DNA of 64,000 nt. Source: Megalobrama amblycephala (taxonomy: Eukaryota; Chordata; Actinopteri; Cypriniformes; Xenocyprididae). Positions 10,630 to 21,194 of this stretch are shown here, piece by piece; the stretch's first letter is position 1; every line of letters starts with the position of its first letter. The notes under the pieces are model-generated. The model did no database searches, was not told the origin of the DNA, and worked only from the letters and a program-made list of their open reading frames with translations. Both the position numbers and the translations under genes were made by a program. Location: assembly GCF_018812025.1 (NCBI RefSeq), contig NC_063049.1, forward strand, positions 11,351,537 through 11,415,536, written 5' to 3'.

Positions 10630-11290
10630 GCGATTCACTTCTCCGAAATGAATCGGATTTTTGAGGGCCTAAACATGCTTGAAAACTAATGAAACTTTGC
10701 ACACGTGTCAGAAGTGGTGAAAATTTACGTCTGATATGGGTTTCAGAATCAGATGTGGCAAAATGGCTTGATAGCGCCACCTACAAAATTTCCATTAAGC
10801 GTCCTTCACACTATGTTTCACGTACAACTGTGAAATTCGGTAAGCACGTGTAACAGCCCAATATCTACAAAAAAGTCCCTGGGTGCAAAATCTGAAAACC
10901 CAACAGGAAGTGAGATATTTTGAATTTTTGCAGTTTTTACCATGTATGTTGTACTTTTAATGAACTCCCCCTAGAGATTTTATCAAATAAACATCTAATC
11001 TAAAGGCCTTTGTGATGTTAAATTGTGAAGATCTTGAGTTTTCGTTGAAGAGAGTGTCTGTGGCGGCCTGACAAAAATTTATGTTTCGCCATGAAACAGG
11101 AAGTTGTTGTAACTTGGGCATACAATGTCCGATCTGCCCCAAACTTCATGTTTTATTAAAGTTCTGGCCTGAAGACATCTACAACTAAAATATTCAGTTA
11201 CAGTCATAGTGCCACCTGCTGGCAACAGGAAATGGCATGCGTTACACTGTAATTCACCCCAGAAACACATTTAAATATGCCATGAAGTAC
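10630..11290. repeat. Probable interspersed repeat, family not identified
   Basis: The style (short phrases such as AGCGCCACCTACAAAAT, ACAGGAAGTGAGATATTTTG and TGCCACCTGCTGGCAACAGG) is typical of old fish repeats. No terminal repeats or coding frame were found. Confidence 0.35.
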
Positions 11291-11394
11291 CATTACATTA
11301 TTATGCCATTATATGGCAACAAAGACTGTCTTTATGATTGAGTGTATAGCAAAGACTTTTATACTGAAAGGGAGAAGGACCTGGTGGCAGCCTA

Positions 11395-12832
11395 CATAAT
11401 GTGGTGGGGCTACACGTGTCGCTCCGCCCCATACTTACTCTGGGGTGCGTTTCCCTTACAACGATGTAACTCGCTGATTCACTACCATAGTACGATGCAT
11501 TGTTGAAGAAATCAACTAGCTAGTAACAACTGTTTCCTGAAACCGTATTGTCGCAAACCTGTCGTTCAGCCACATTTGGTGAATGATGTCACGCAGGTGG
11601 TGGAGTATTAACTTCTTTGAATGAATCTGTTTGAGATCTAATTAATGCTAGATTTTTTGCAATAAATTACGGACATGGCATCTGAGGACTAATTCTCATT
11701 TTTCTCAGTTATTTTGTTTTATTTCCAGATTCAATCATAGACTCGTTCTTACCTACCAGAGCACGTATGCACATGCTTGGTGCTTGAAATCTCTGGACAA
11801 ACTAAAATATGTAAATGACATTTGTATTTATTCAAAATAAAAGATATATATTGTACTTAATGCCAGCTTGCTTATTTTGCTCAAGTTAACGATTTATTAA
11901 GTCCACATGTCATAAAAACAAGAAACTATGCTTCTAACCGCAGCTCGAGAGCTGCCGTTCCAACCACACAAGTTTGTGATGCAGTTTGCTAATGTTCGTT
12001 TGAACTATGGTTAGTTGAACTATGTTAGTAATGACGGAAATTGCGATGCTATTTGACTAACAATGCTTTTGGGAAACGCACCCCTGATTGGCTCAGTCGT
12101 TTTTCATAGGCATAAATCATATAATGTTTTCTTCATTATAATGCACAGACAAAATTATTTGTGAATTACTAGGTGATCTCATAATATCATATTACTCCCG
12201 GATCTTGGTTTATTTGAGCAGTACAGGAAAAAAATCTAATGTTTTTTGTTCACTTGACTCGCTTGTTAACTGCTGTATGTTTAATCTTCTGGATCAGTTG
12301 AATTCACAAGTGAACCATTTAATGTTATTTTGTGAACCAGTTGATTGAAAAGAATCAGCTCAAAAGGTTCGATCACGAAATAGACCTCACTATCGGGTCT
12401 TGGAGAAGATTTCGATGTATTTACTTTAAAATAAACAAGGAACAGCATGTTTTCCTGAAATGAAGTGGAGCAAAAAGTCTGATATTATGCTTTGAAATGT
12501 AGTGAAGAAAATGAAAGTTTCAAAAAAACTAAGTTAACAAGGCACATTATAGTGTTATTTAGTTATCATACAACTGCACTCTAAATGGCTTATAAAAACC
12601 AATAACACCTGTAACTATAAGTGTGTCTTGCCATGCTATTTAAATTTAAACGATATGGATACATCTTTTTCATTTCCTTTCTCATGCTGTAGTGATATGA
12701 AGTAATCACATTTCATGAATCATTTAATTTAATTAATACTCTGTTCTACAACAACTACGAACACATATCCTATTATGTATGAAAGACCTATCAGAGTAGG
12801 TATGTGACGGAGCGACACATGCAGCCCCGCCC
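11395..12832. repeat. Inverted pair around a MITE
   Basis: A block at 11395-11441 (GGGGCTACACGTGTCGCTCC then CATACTTACTCTG) recurs inverted at 12788-12832 as CAGAGTAGGTATGTGACGG followed by AGCGACACATGCAGCCCC. The left block stops exactly where the inner MITE begins at 11442. The pair may be the ends of an older element invaded by that MITE. Confidence 0.45.
11442..12084. mobile_element. MITE with GGGGTGCGTTTCCC termini
   Basis: Perfect 14-bp terminal inverted repeats lie at 11442-11455 and 12071-12084 around a 643-bp non-coding body. No convincing target duplication is visible. Confidence 0.7.
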
Positions 12833-13251
12833 TGTTCTGCAGACTGAAACAATGCTGTAAACAAGGACAGTGATATTTCTCATGCTGAGAGATAAACAGC
12901 TGTATTTGTACAAGGAAATATCACATACTCTGTTTAAAAAAAATAATGACAGTGCATGAGAACGGTTCCTACTCTGTTTTTATTTGAGCTCCATGAGATG
13001 ACGCATACTACACCCAGGAACATTCTTTTGCTATTCAGGGTCAGAGACTTTTTTTTCCAGCGGAAGAAAAGCATTTAGAGATTTTACTTTAGATGAAAGT
13101 AGCATCGATACATATTTTTGGCTTTAATATTTGTATTGTGTGGTAACCATAAAAGCAAGATACTCGAGGCTAGTGCTGTATGGTGAATATGTCATGGCTA
13201 AAGGGTATCAATGATACTATACCTGGAGATTGTATTTTGCCCAGGACTTAC
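12833..13251. other. galnt5 3' side, last exon not found
   Basis: This follows the donor site of galnt5 exon 9. I searched it, and more loosely everything down to position 1, on the minus strand for the expected end of the lectin domain (a CDP-like motif, then a W-x-F near a stop). No convincing exon was found. Confidence 0.4.
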
Positions 13252-13395
13252 CAAAACTTTACCAGACTTGTGCATCCAGCGGAGATGTGGCTTAGTGTTG
13301 TCACATGGTTCCATGGTAATCTGCGTTTCCTGAGGAGTCAAACAGGAAGTGTTCTGTCGAAGCATCCTTAACCAGGTGTAGCTAAACTGCTGACT
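13252..13395 (-). CDS. galnt5: galnt5 exon 9: middle lectin repeats
   Basis: Forty-eight codons encode [20 protein letters not shown] and, later, [20 protein letters not shown]. This aligns with the FNYTWLR and PCDN...LKWLHKS segments of human GALNT5. Flanks are CTCACAG and GTAAGT. Confidence 0.88.
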
Positions 13396-16300
13396 CTGTG
13401 AGGCATGAGAAAGCAGAAATAAGCAGTGCTTTTATGATGAAAGATTATATAGCAGAATAGAATATTCATGTGAATAATACATCTGAATTGGATTTACCTT
13501 ATTTGTGACATCACATTTATCCAAAAGAAATATACCATTTTGAAATACCAAACATTTTCTGGCTCCAGCATTGAAAATCTGAAAAAGGAAAGGAAAGTGT
13601 CTAAACAGAAAACAATACAACTAACTAACAATACAAGTAGAATTTCTCCAAGATTAGTGACAGAAGAATTAGGCGTATTCAGCAAATAATATATCCTCTA
13701 TAATAAATATCCCCTGAAGTTTATATATTCTCTACCTACCACTCCTTCAGCTTTGACCAGAGGGGCTTCTAGTTCTGGATAGACATTCTCCAAGTACCAC
13801 TTAAAGCTTTTACATTTGAGTTTTTCTCTCAGCTGAATTTGTTCTGTCAGATTTCCTATATCAGTCACACTTTTGTCCAGCAGGTGGTGGTAGCCATGGC
13901 CATAAAAGATCTCTTTATATTCATCCAGCCACACCTCTACAACCCTGGCCAAGTTTCTCTCGACTGTCTTCACACGGTCTTTAGGGAACTTGTAAGGATT
14001 ATCGCCGCGGAAGATGTGGCCGACACGTGAGCAGGGGATGATTTCAATCTCGCCACCACACATCCAGATCTACGGCACAAATAACACATTACCTGCCACT
14101 GTGCAGACTATACAAATATTTGAGTATAGCTCAATAAAACTTAAAAGGACCCCAGTTTTAGAGCAAAGTCATATTTAGACATATTTCTGTTTTTCATTTA
14201 AGATTAGTTCACTTCAGAATTAACATTTCCTGATAATTTACTTTCTTCAGTCGAAAAGAAATTAAGGTTTTTGAGGAAAACATTCCAGGATTTTTCTCCA
14301 TATAGTGGACTTCACCAGGGTAAAATGGGTTGAAGGTCCAAGGTCCAAACTGCAGTTTCAATTCAGCTTCAAAGGGCTCTACACAATCCCAGCCGAGGAA
14401 TAAGGGTCTTTTTTAGTGAAACGATCGGTCATTTTCTAAAAAAAAATATTATTTTCTAATAAAACATTTATATACCTTTTAACCACAAATGCCCATCTTG
14501 TACTGCTCTGCAATGCACCACGCATTACATAATCACGTTGGAAAGGTCATGCATGACGTACAGTAGGCGGAGGTACCGATCCAGTGTCTACAAAGCGAGC
14601 GTGCAAAGACTAAGTCAAACTGCCTTTACAAAAAAAGGTAATACAATGATGTCGAATGATTTTGAAGTTGGAGGAGAAAATGAGATGGGAGTTTTTTTGC
14701 CCTATATGTCACATGTGACCTTTCCAATGTGATTACATAATGCACCACGCAGCTAGTACAAAGACAAGCATTTGTGGTTAAAAAGTATATAATTATTATT
14801 ATTATTTTTTATAAAATGACAGATTGTTTCGCTAGATAAGAGCCTTATTCATCAGCTGGGATTGTGCAGAGCCCTTTGAAGCTGCAGTGAAACTGCAATT
14901 TAGACCTTCAACCCACTGTACCCCGGTGAAGTCCACTATATGGAGAAAAATCCTGGAATGTTTTCTTCAAAAACCTTCATTTTTTTTTTGACTGAAGAAA
15001 GAAAGACATAAGCATCTTGGATGACATGGGGGTAAGTATGCATGCAAAGAAAAAAAGGAGAGAAAGCAGCCAAAAATGCCATAAAATACACTGTTTTTAT
15101 AAATAAATAAATAAATAAATAAGTCAGTCAGTCAGTCTCTGTTAATAAACCTTTGCTAATTTACCTTGAAAGAGATTTCCATGTTTTCCCCACCCCAGAC
15201 ATCCAGGCCTGGGTCATATGCCCCCAGCTCATAGAAATAGCTCTTATCTATAGAGAAAAGACCCCCTGCCATAACAGGACACCTGTGCAAGAATAAAAAC
15301 ACACCTCATATGCTAACTGCCACAAAACACCTTTAACTGCAGTTCAGACTAATATATTTTCTTACATATTATAACATAATTGAGTATAAGCTATAATTAG
15401 AACTGATACAGAAACTGCTATGTCTAATATTCTTAATAGTTAATTTGTAAGAGTGTAGTATCTGCATGAACATTAAAAAACAATTATACAATCCCCCGGA
15501 TTCACAGACTAGGCTTAAGCTAGTCCCAGACTAAAATGCATATTGTAGCCGTTTTAACTGAATGCAACTTGCACATTGTTTTGTCTCAAGATGCACACCA
15601 GTAATGTTTTTTTTCTTAGGGCATGTTTATAAAAGCCTTAAATGCCCTAATTGAACTAAGGCCTAATCCTGGCATAGTCTAAGCCCTGTCTGTGAAACCG
15701 GGCCATAATATCGTGTTTCATTTATGAAAGAATAAATTACTTTGAATGATTTTTTTTTAATGTGTACAACTTTCTTTTTTTCATGAACTAAGATGAGCTG
15801 GGTGATCTTATTGTTGAACAAAATGAAAGAACTTGGACTGGGACACTAAACTGAATCTCTTCTGTGAATGAGGATCTGCTGACCAATTAAACAGGAAAAG
15901 TTTGTTCAGCTCTTAATGTTAATCAATTGTTTACAGCACAGAGAGAAAAGGCACAGAAATATTATTATATTATTATCTAAAATATTATCTACATATAAAA
16001 ATGATGATCACAAAATTAAAAATATATCAGGAAGCGGCGATTATCAGGGTAGAAGCACCAACAACTTATGTAAACTATATGGTGATACATGGCTATATCA
16101 TCCCTTTAGGGAAATATTATTCTATGTATTATGTTAAAAAAGACAAATATTATCTCTATTGTCCACTTGATTGTAATATGATTGTTTTGTTCATGTGAAT
16201 CAACTGTCTCTGTAAAGCGTCCTTGAGCTTTGGAAAGGTGCTATATAAATTAAACATATTATTATTATTATTAATATCTCTTCATTGAATTGGACAGCAA

Positions 16301-19300
16301 CAGATTCAGTCTTGTCTGGCAACTAATGGCAACTGACAAATATGTTTTAATTTTATTAGAATATATATAAATTAAGGTAACATTTAATTGTCTATAGGCT
16401 TTTTGAAAATCACAATTTTTACAAACAAATTATTTTTAATTATCAAACTAAATCAATGAGACGTAAATGTTTTCTTATCCTGTGGCTCTCTCTGGTGGAC
16501 AACATTAGTATTACGGCCTTGATCTCTGTCATTCCCACTGGATAAATTAGAAACTGTTAGCCCAACTGAGCATTGGAAATTCATTACAAATTTGTCATGT
16601 TTACTCAGAATGTCCTGTTGTCCATGTATACCAAGATTTGTGAAGTTTTGCTTATTTGCAATGTATATATATTTTTTATGCTGACGTTACCTGATGGGGT
16701 CTGAATCTTTGACCTGGTTCCTTCTAATATATTCCTCAGGTAGAGCACTCCAGCCAAACACCAGTGGCCATCTGAAAATGCCTCTTTGGAAGTTATCAAC
16801 AAGCATGTAACTGCAACAAAACCAACAAAAAATAAATACATTTCAGTGCATGAATTTAGTCTCATGAGGGCATGGACATGTACTATGTTACATGTACTAT
16901 GTAGAGTACAACGGTGCTAAAGGCACACCTTAAGAAAACAATGTGCTTCTCAGTACGTCCATAATGTATGATTGAAGAAAAAATATCTACGTTTGTATTG
17001 AACATTTATGAACCAACATATTTTGTATGAAAATAAATCATAAAAGAGGTTTACTTTGTTTAAAGGTGCCATAGAACGTCTTTTAAAAAGATGTCATATA
17101 AGTCTAAGGTGTCAGCTCAAAATACCCCCATAGATTTTTTTTATTCATTTTTTTAACTGCCTATTTTGGGGCATCATTATGCGCCGATTCAGGCTGCGCG
17201 GCCCCTTTAAATTCTCCTGCTCCCCACCCACGGAACTCGCGCTTGCCTTAAACAGCATAAACAAAGTTCACACAGCTAATATAACTCTCAAAAATGGATA
17301 TTTACAAAGTGTTCGTCATGCAGCATGTCTAATCGCGTAAGTATGGTATTTATTTGGATGTTTACATTTGATTCTGAATGAGTTTGATAGTATGTTCCGT
17401 GGCTAAAGCTAACATTACACATTGTTGGAGAGATTTATAAAGAATGAAGTTGTGTTTATGAATTATACAGACTGCAAGTGTTTAAAAAATGAAAATAACG
17501 ACATGCTAACGAAACATTTAGAAAGACAATTTACAAATATCACCAAAAATATCATGTAATCATGGATCATGTCAGTTATTATTGCTCCATCTGCCATTTT
17601 TTGCTATTGTTCTTGCTTGCTTACCTGCATAAAGTCTGTTGATTCGGCTCTGCTGCTCCAGACGTTACTGCCTGCCCTTGTCTAATGCCTTGAACATGAG
17701 CTGGCATATGCAAATATTGGGGGCGTACATATTAATGATCCCGACTGTTACGTAACAGTCAGTGTTATGTTGAGATTCGCCTGTTCTTCGGAGGTCTTTT
17801 AAACAAATGGGATTTATATAAGAAGGAGGAAACAATGGTGTTTGACACTCACTGTATGTCATTTCCATGTACTGAACTCTTGTTATATAACTATGCCAAG
17901 GCAAATTCAATTTTTAATTCTAGGGCACCTTTAAAAATCTTATAAATGTATAAGGTGGCAAGGGGGGCCTTTTACCCCACACACGGGGTAAAAGGCTCAC
18001 CAGCATGTGGCAAAAGGTACAAAGTATTTGCACAAATACTTTAGCTAAAATAATGTTTTTAATAATGTCTAAGTTAGTACTTGTTCAAAACAATCACTTT
18101 AGCAAAGTTTGTACTATTTTATTTTGATAAATAAAATAATTCATTTTTGTTCAATAAAATGAATTCTTTTATATATACTGTCATTAAAATGGTAATATAA
18201 AAATATACTTTAAAAATACAGAAACAAAATTATTTTAAAAAGTAAAGATTGTGAAAGCATTGAAGGAGATCTCAAAATAATTTAATATAGATTTACACTA
18301 GTAACAATAAATTATATTTTATTATATGATATGATAAGTTTTTGTGCCATCTAGTGGTTTAGAATAAAATAAAATAAAATGTGCCTTTTACCCCGTTGTA
18401 CCCCTCTGTTACACCATGGTATTCTTTGAAGTGCCTTGTACAAAAGGGGAGCTCAACAGTTTTTTAATTGCATGACTGAATATACTTCATTACCTCATGT
18501 CCTTATCGCTGATGACCTCAATAACAGGACAGACAACTTTTTTGCGGTCCAGGTAAACTCTTTCTAACAGTGGCTCCAGCCACCCCACGTTACACTCAAT
18601 GTGAGAGTCCAGGAATGTCAACACTTCACCTGCAGATGAAACAACATCTGCTGAAACAACTACAGCCAAACACTAAAACAAAATGTATTGTTTAGCAGAG
18701 ATAACAGCTGTTCATGTATCCCAAACCAATTAAATTAAGCACAAATCCAAGGACAGTCCCTACCTGTACTGCTACTGTATGTATTGAAACTTTCTCAGTA
18801 AACTGAAATGAACTGAATGCGAGTGTACAGTACCTGTAGCAGCAGAGGCCCCTGCCATCCTGGCTCTGATGAGGCCTTGTCTCTCTTTCAGACGGATGAT
18901 ACGTACTTTAGGGAACCGAGACATATAAACATCCAACTGCTCCTTCAGGTAGTCTAGAACACAAACAAAATCCCTCATAGAGAAACAAAACCACAGAAAT
19001 GTGAGAACTAACATACCTTCTGTTGCTTCTTTATTTAGAGGTACTTTTCTGTCTTTTATGACAATTTTAAAGCAAAAATGCTTAAATTTTGCTTTGTTTT
19101 AAAGAACAGATAATAATAACATATACAAGTCTAATATAAGCCAATCCCCCGGTTTTCACAGACAAGGTTTAAACTTGATCCCAGACTAAAACAAATGTTT
19201 GAGTTGTTTTAACTGAAAGCAACTTGCACTGACATATCTTAAAATATGTCAGTGCCATTGTTTTGTCTAAAGATGCACACCTGTACTGTTTTATTATTCT

Positions 19301-21124
19301 AAGGCACATTTATGAAAGCTACTTAAATGTCCTTTTTAAACTAAACCCTAATCCTGTCTTAATCTAAGACCTGTCTGTGAAACCAGGCCTATAAATCAAA
19401 ATATAAGTCTGAGGCTTTTCCTAACGTTTTCTTCAATGATCAAATCCATGCTTATATTTTTATTCCAGGACTTGTGATGTTTTGTCATAGATTAAGCATT
19501 GTTTAATAAGTTTCACTTGTCAAGATTTCAAGTAGTCAAAGGAGTTCCTTATTGAAGAATTAACCAGTTACTGTATGGATAACTGTGAAACGCAAGTCTG
19601 TTTACCTCTGTATTTAGTGCTGATCACTTGTGACCATAATACTATGTGTAAGATCTAAAGCTTTTAACTATTAGATAAAAACCCTGTCACTGAGCTCACA
19701 TGTTCACATAATTTCTTTAAAATGTAAGTAAATCAGCACAGAATTGTTCCCTCAGACCTTTGGTGCTGCAGTCATCCACCAGAATGATCTCTTTCAGCAG
19801 ATGTGGAGGAGACCTGTTAAGCACACTGTGTACAGAGCGCAGCAGAGTTGACCAAACCTCATCCACAAAGCAGAAGATCACGCTCGTATTGGGCAGGTCT
19901 TCATGAACAAGATTTTCTGAACATCTAAACAATACAGTGTATGGAGGTGTTACACATATATCAGTGGTACATGTTCTTTGCATAACGTAATAAAATTTGA
20001 CCTGCCTGAATACAACAAAATTATTCTATGGTTCAAACTCACGTTTGGGGTCTGGTGTCCGGAATGGCTCTATCTATTGGTATCTGTTCACTCAGGAATA
20101 CATTAAAATATCCTTCACTCCAGCGTCTTCGACTCTCCAGTTCTTTATCTCTGGGAACTCTTGCAGGCTGTCCAAACTGTCCCATGGCCTGCAGATCTCT
20201 GGGCATGTCTGTCACATCTAGGGCCATAACCTTATGAAGCCCACCTGACCTCCTCGCCCGCACACTAGTAGAGACCAGTACCTCTTCTGCTGCTTTTTGA
20301 GTAATATCTGGTTTAGTTTTGTTCAAAGTATTGATATGGTTCTCTCTATTGTCAATAATATTTTTCGGTTTATCAGTCTCTGCTGGTTTGAGCAAATCAT
20401 TACTCAAGTTCTTTTGTAAACCCGCATCTACATGAACTACATTACGTGACATCAATAGTGTGTCATTGGTCTGATGTATTTTCACCACAGTGTTTTCTTT
20501 GAGCGCAGGAGGATACATTTTCTCCTGGACAGCAGGCAGTGCTTTAGTAAGTAAATGTGCTTTAACATCTAGATTTGCTTCTGTCTGTCCATTAACAGCA
20601 GCATTTATTTTGTTTATCTTTGCAGTTATACTGTTCACTTTGCCGTTAATAACAGTTTTTGTCTCATTTATTTTGGGGGAGATGCTAATTGTTCCTTTCA
20701 CAAGTGATTTCACAGTTTGATTCACTTTGCTTTGATTAATTACCTCCTTTTGTTCCAAAAAAGACTTGCCAGCCACTAACATTGGATTCAAATGTTTGTC
20801 ATGTTTTAGCAGAGCTTGGGTTTCTGTCCTAAACTTTGGCCACTTTCTGTAAACCTCATCAACTTTTCTTTCAAACCTGTTTCTGTTTTTAAAGAACTCC
20901 CTCTTGTCTATGTTTACTTTTTGCAGCGGATGTTTCAAGACACCCTCTACATTGCCTTTCCTCCTTCCCTGGTTTAGTACAATCTCTCTCTCTTTGAGAT
21001 CCTGATTCACATCATTGATGGATATCCGCAGTGCTGCCATATCAAAGAGGAGCCAGATTACAGATGCAATAAACACAAACGCCAGGACCCTCCCACTGCC
21101 TCTGAAATACTTCCTAAACTTCAT
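13252..21124 (-). CDS. galnt5: Polypeptide N-acetylgalactosaminyltransferase 5, nine of about ten exons
   Basis: The product starts mucin-type O-glycosylation in the Golgi, moving GalNAc from UDP-GalNAc to Ser/Thr. Exons, in transcript order: 20043-21124, 19758-19924, 18834-18953, 18494-18629, 16691-16810, 15165-15282, 13740-14069, 13498-13578, 13252-13395; they sum to 2298 nt (766 codons) in one frame with GT donors and AG acceptors. Residues 1-13 are cytosolic (RKYFRGSGR), about 14-32 a type II signal anchor, then a long lysine-rich stem to about 300. The catalytic GT-A domain follows, with DSH near 464-466, WGGENME near 570 and VGHIF near 595-599 as expected metal and donor-binding sites. 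A ricin-like lectin domain starts near 692. The [13 protein letters not shown] N terminus and long stem identify GALNT5 rather than other family members. The stem is shorter than in the human protein (940 residues). The last exon is missing, so the C-terminal 45-50 residues are not accounted for. No frame break is seen. Confidence 0.95.
13498..13578 (-). CDS. galnt5: galnt5 exon 8: first lectin repeat
   Basis: Twenty-seven codons encode [20 protein letters not shown] and KCDVTNK, the first part of the beta-trefoil lectin domain. Flanks are TTTTCAG and GTAAAT. Confidence 0.88.
13740..14069 (-). CDS. galnt5: galnt5 exon 7: end of catalytic domain
   Basis: It encodes [20 protein letters not shown] and 90 further residues through [19 protein letters not shown] to the linker before the lectin domain. 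The histidine of VGHIF is the last metal ligand. The exon is 330 nt, phase 0 at both ends, with acceptor CGTAG and donor GTAGGT. Confidence 0.95.
14202..15030. mobile_element. Long foldback MITE in galnt5 intron 6
   Basis: Left arm from about 14241 (CTTTCTTCAGTC, then GGATTTTTCTCCATATAGTG) and right arm to about 15005 are inverted copies. The homology runs inwards through GGGCTCTACACAATCCCAGC and its partner to the AACCACAAATGC block, leaving a short centre. TTAA precedes the left end (14198-14201), but a clear right TTAA is not seen. Confidence 0.75.
15165..15282 (-). CDS. galnt5: galnt5 exon 6: Gal/GalNAc-T motif
   Basis: It encodes [20 protein letters not shown] and ends with [14 protein letters not shown], the conserved Gal/GalNAc-transferase motif. 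Flanks are GCACAG and GTAAAT. Confidence 0.93.
15493..15704. mobile_element. Small palindromic MITE (CCCGGTTTCACAGAC family), copy 1
   Basis: The left end CCCCCGGATTCACAGACTAG and the right end CTGTCTGTGAAACCGGG are inverted repeats around about 210 bp. A second copy lies at 19146-19389. Confidence 0.75.
16211..16275 (+). repeat. Retroposon 3' tail with (ATT)n
   Basis: TGTAAAGCGTCCTTGAGC and GGTGCTATATAAAT are followed by ATT repeats, the classic tail of fish LINEs and of SINEs sharing it. The upstream body is not recognised. Confidence 0.6.
16691..16810 (-). CDS. galnt5: galnt5 exon 5
   Basis: It encodes [20 protein letters not shown] and the following [10 protein letters not shown]. Flanks are GTTGCAG and GTAACG. 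Confidence 0.93.
16906..18401. mobile_element. DNA transposon-like element with GTACAACGG termini, copy 1, interrupted
   Basis: The left end GTACAACGGTGCTAAAGGCA and the inverted right end (GTACAACGGGGTAAAAGGCA) are terminal inverted repeats. A TTAA MITE (17064-17930) splits it. Without that insert it is about 0.6 kb and has no coding sequence. Its second copy is at 32155-34026. It lies in galnt5 intron 4. Confidence 0.65.
17064..17930. mobile_element. TTAA MITE (AGGTGCC...GGGCACCT), copy 1
   Basis: Inverted ends AGGTGCCATAGAA and TTCTAGGGCACCT are flanked by TTAA on both sides (17060-17063 and 17931-17934). The body is non-coding. A second copy lies at 47903-49259. Confidence 0.85.
18494..18629 (-). 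CDS. galnt5: galnt5 exon 4: DSH metal site
   Basis: It encodes [20 protein letters not shown] and continues to ISDKDMS. The D-x-H motif (DSH) coordinates manganese in this family. Flanks are CTGCAG and GTAATG. Confidence 0.93.
18834..18953 (-). CDS. galnt5: galnt5 exon 3
   Basis: It encodes [20 protein letters not shown] and [20 protein letters not shown]. The RLKERxGLIRAR stretch is a family signature. The exon is flanked by TTCTAG and GTACTG. Confidence 0.93.
19146..19389. mobile_element. Small palindromic MITE (CCCGGTTTCACAGAC family), copy 2
   Basis: It has the same termini and internal GATCCCAGACTAAAAC phrase as the copy at 15493. It lies in galnt5 intron 2. Confidence 0.75.
19758..19924 (-). 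CDS. galnt5: galnt5 exon 2: start of catalytic domain
   Basis: It follows acceptor TTGTTTAG and contains [20 protein letters not shown] and [12 protein letters not shown], the nucleotide-sugar binding start of the GT-A fold. The donor is GTCTGA, less standard at +3 and +4 but supported by the phase of exon 3. Confidence 0.93.
20043..21124 (-). CDS. galnt5: galnt5 exon 1: anchor and stem
   Basis: It starts at the ATG (21124-21122) in an A-rich leader with A at -3 and ends at donor GTGAGT. It encodes 360 codons plus two bases: anchor, stem with several N-x-S/T sites, and the FGQPARVP to [16 protein letters not shown] approach to the catalytic domain. The start is fixed by agreement with the conserved GALNT5 N terminus. 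Confidence 0.95.
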
Positions 21125-21160
21125 TTTTTTTTCTTTTTCTTTTTTTTTTTTTTTAAATAT
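21125..21160 (-). promoter_or_regulatory. galnt5: A-rich leader directly before the galnt5 start
   Basis: On the transcript strand, about 30 of the last 35 bases before the ATG are A. An A at -3 suits translation start. Such a tract could be a real 5' untranslated leader or a poly-A insertion. Confidence 0.4.
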
Positions 21161-21186
21161 TCACACAATTCAATACTGAAATAGAC

Positions 21187-21194
21187 TGACGTCA
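21187..21194. promoter_or_regulatory. galnt5: CRE-type site TGACGTCA
   Basis: A perfect palindromic cAMP-response element lies 63 bp upstream of the galnt5 ATG. It could bind CREB/ATF proteins. That it is functional is inference. Confidence 0.35.
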
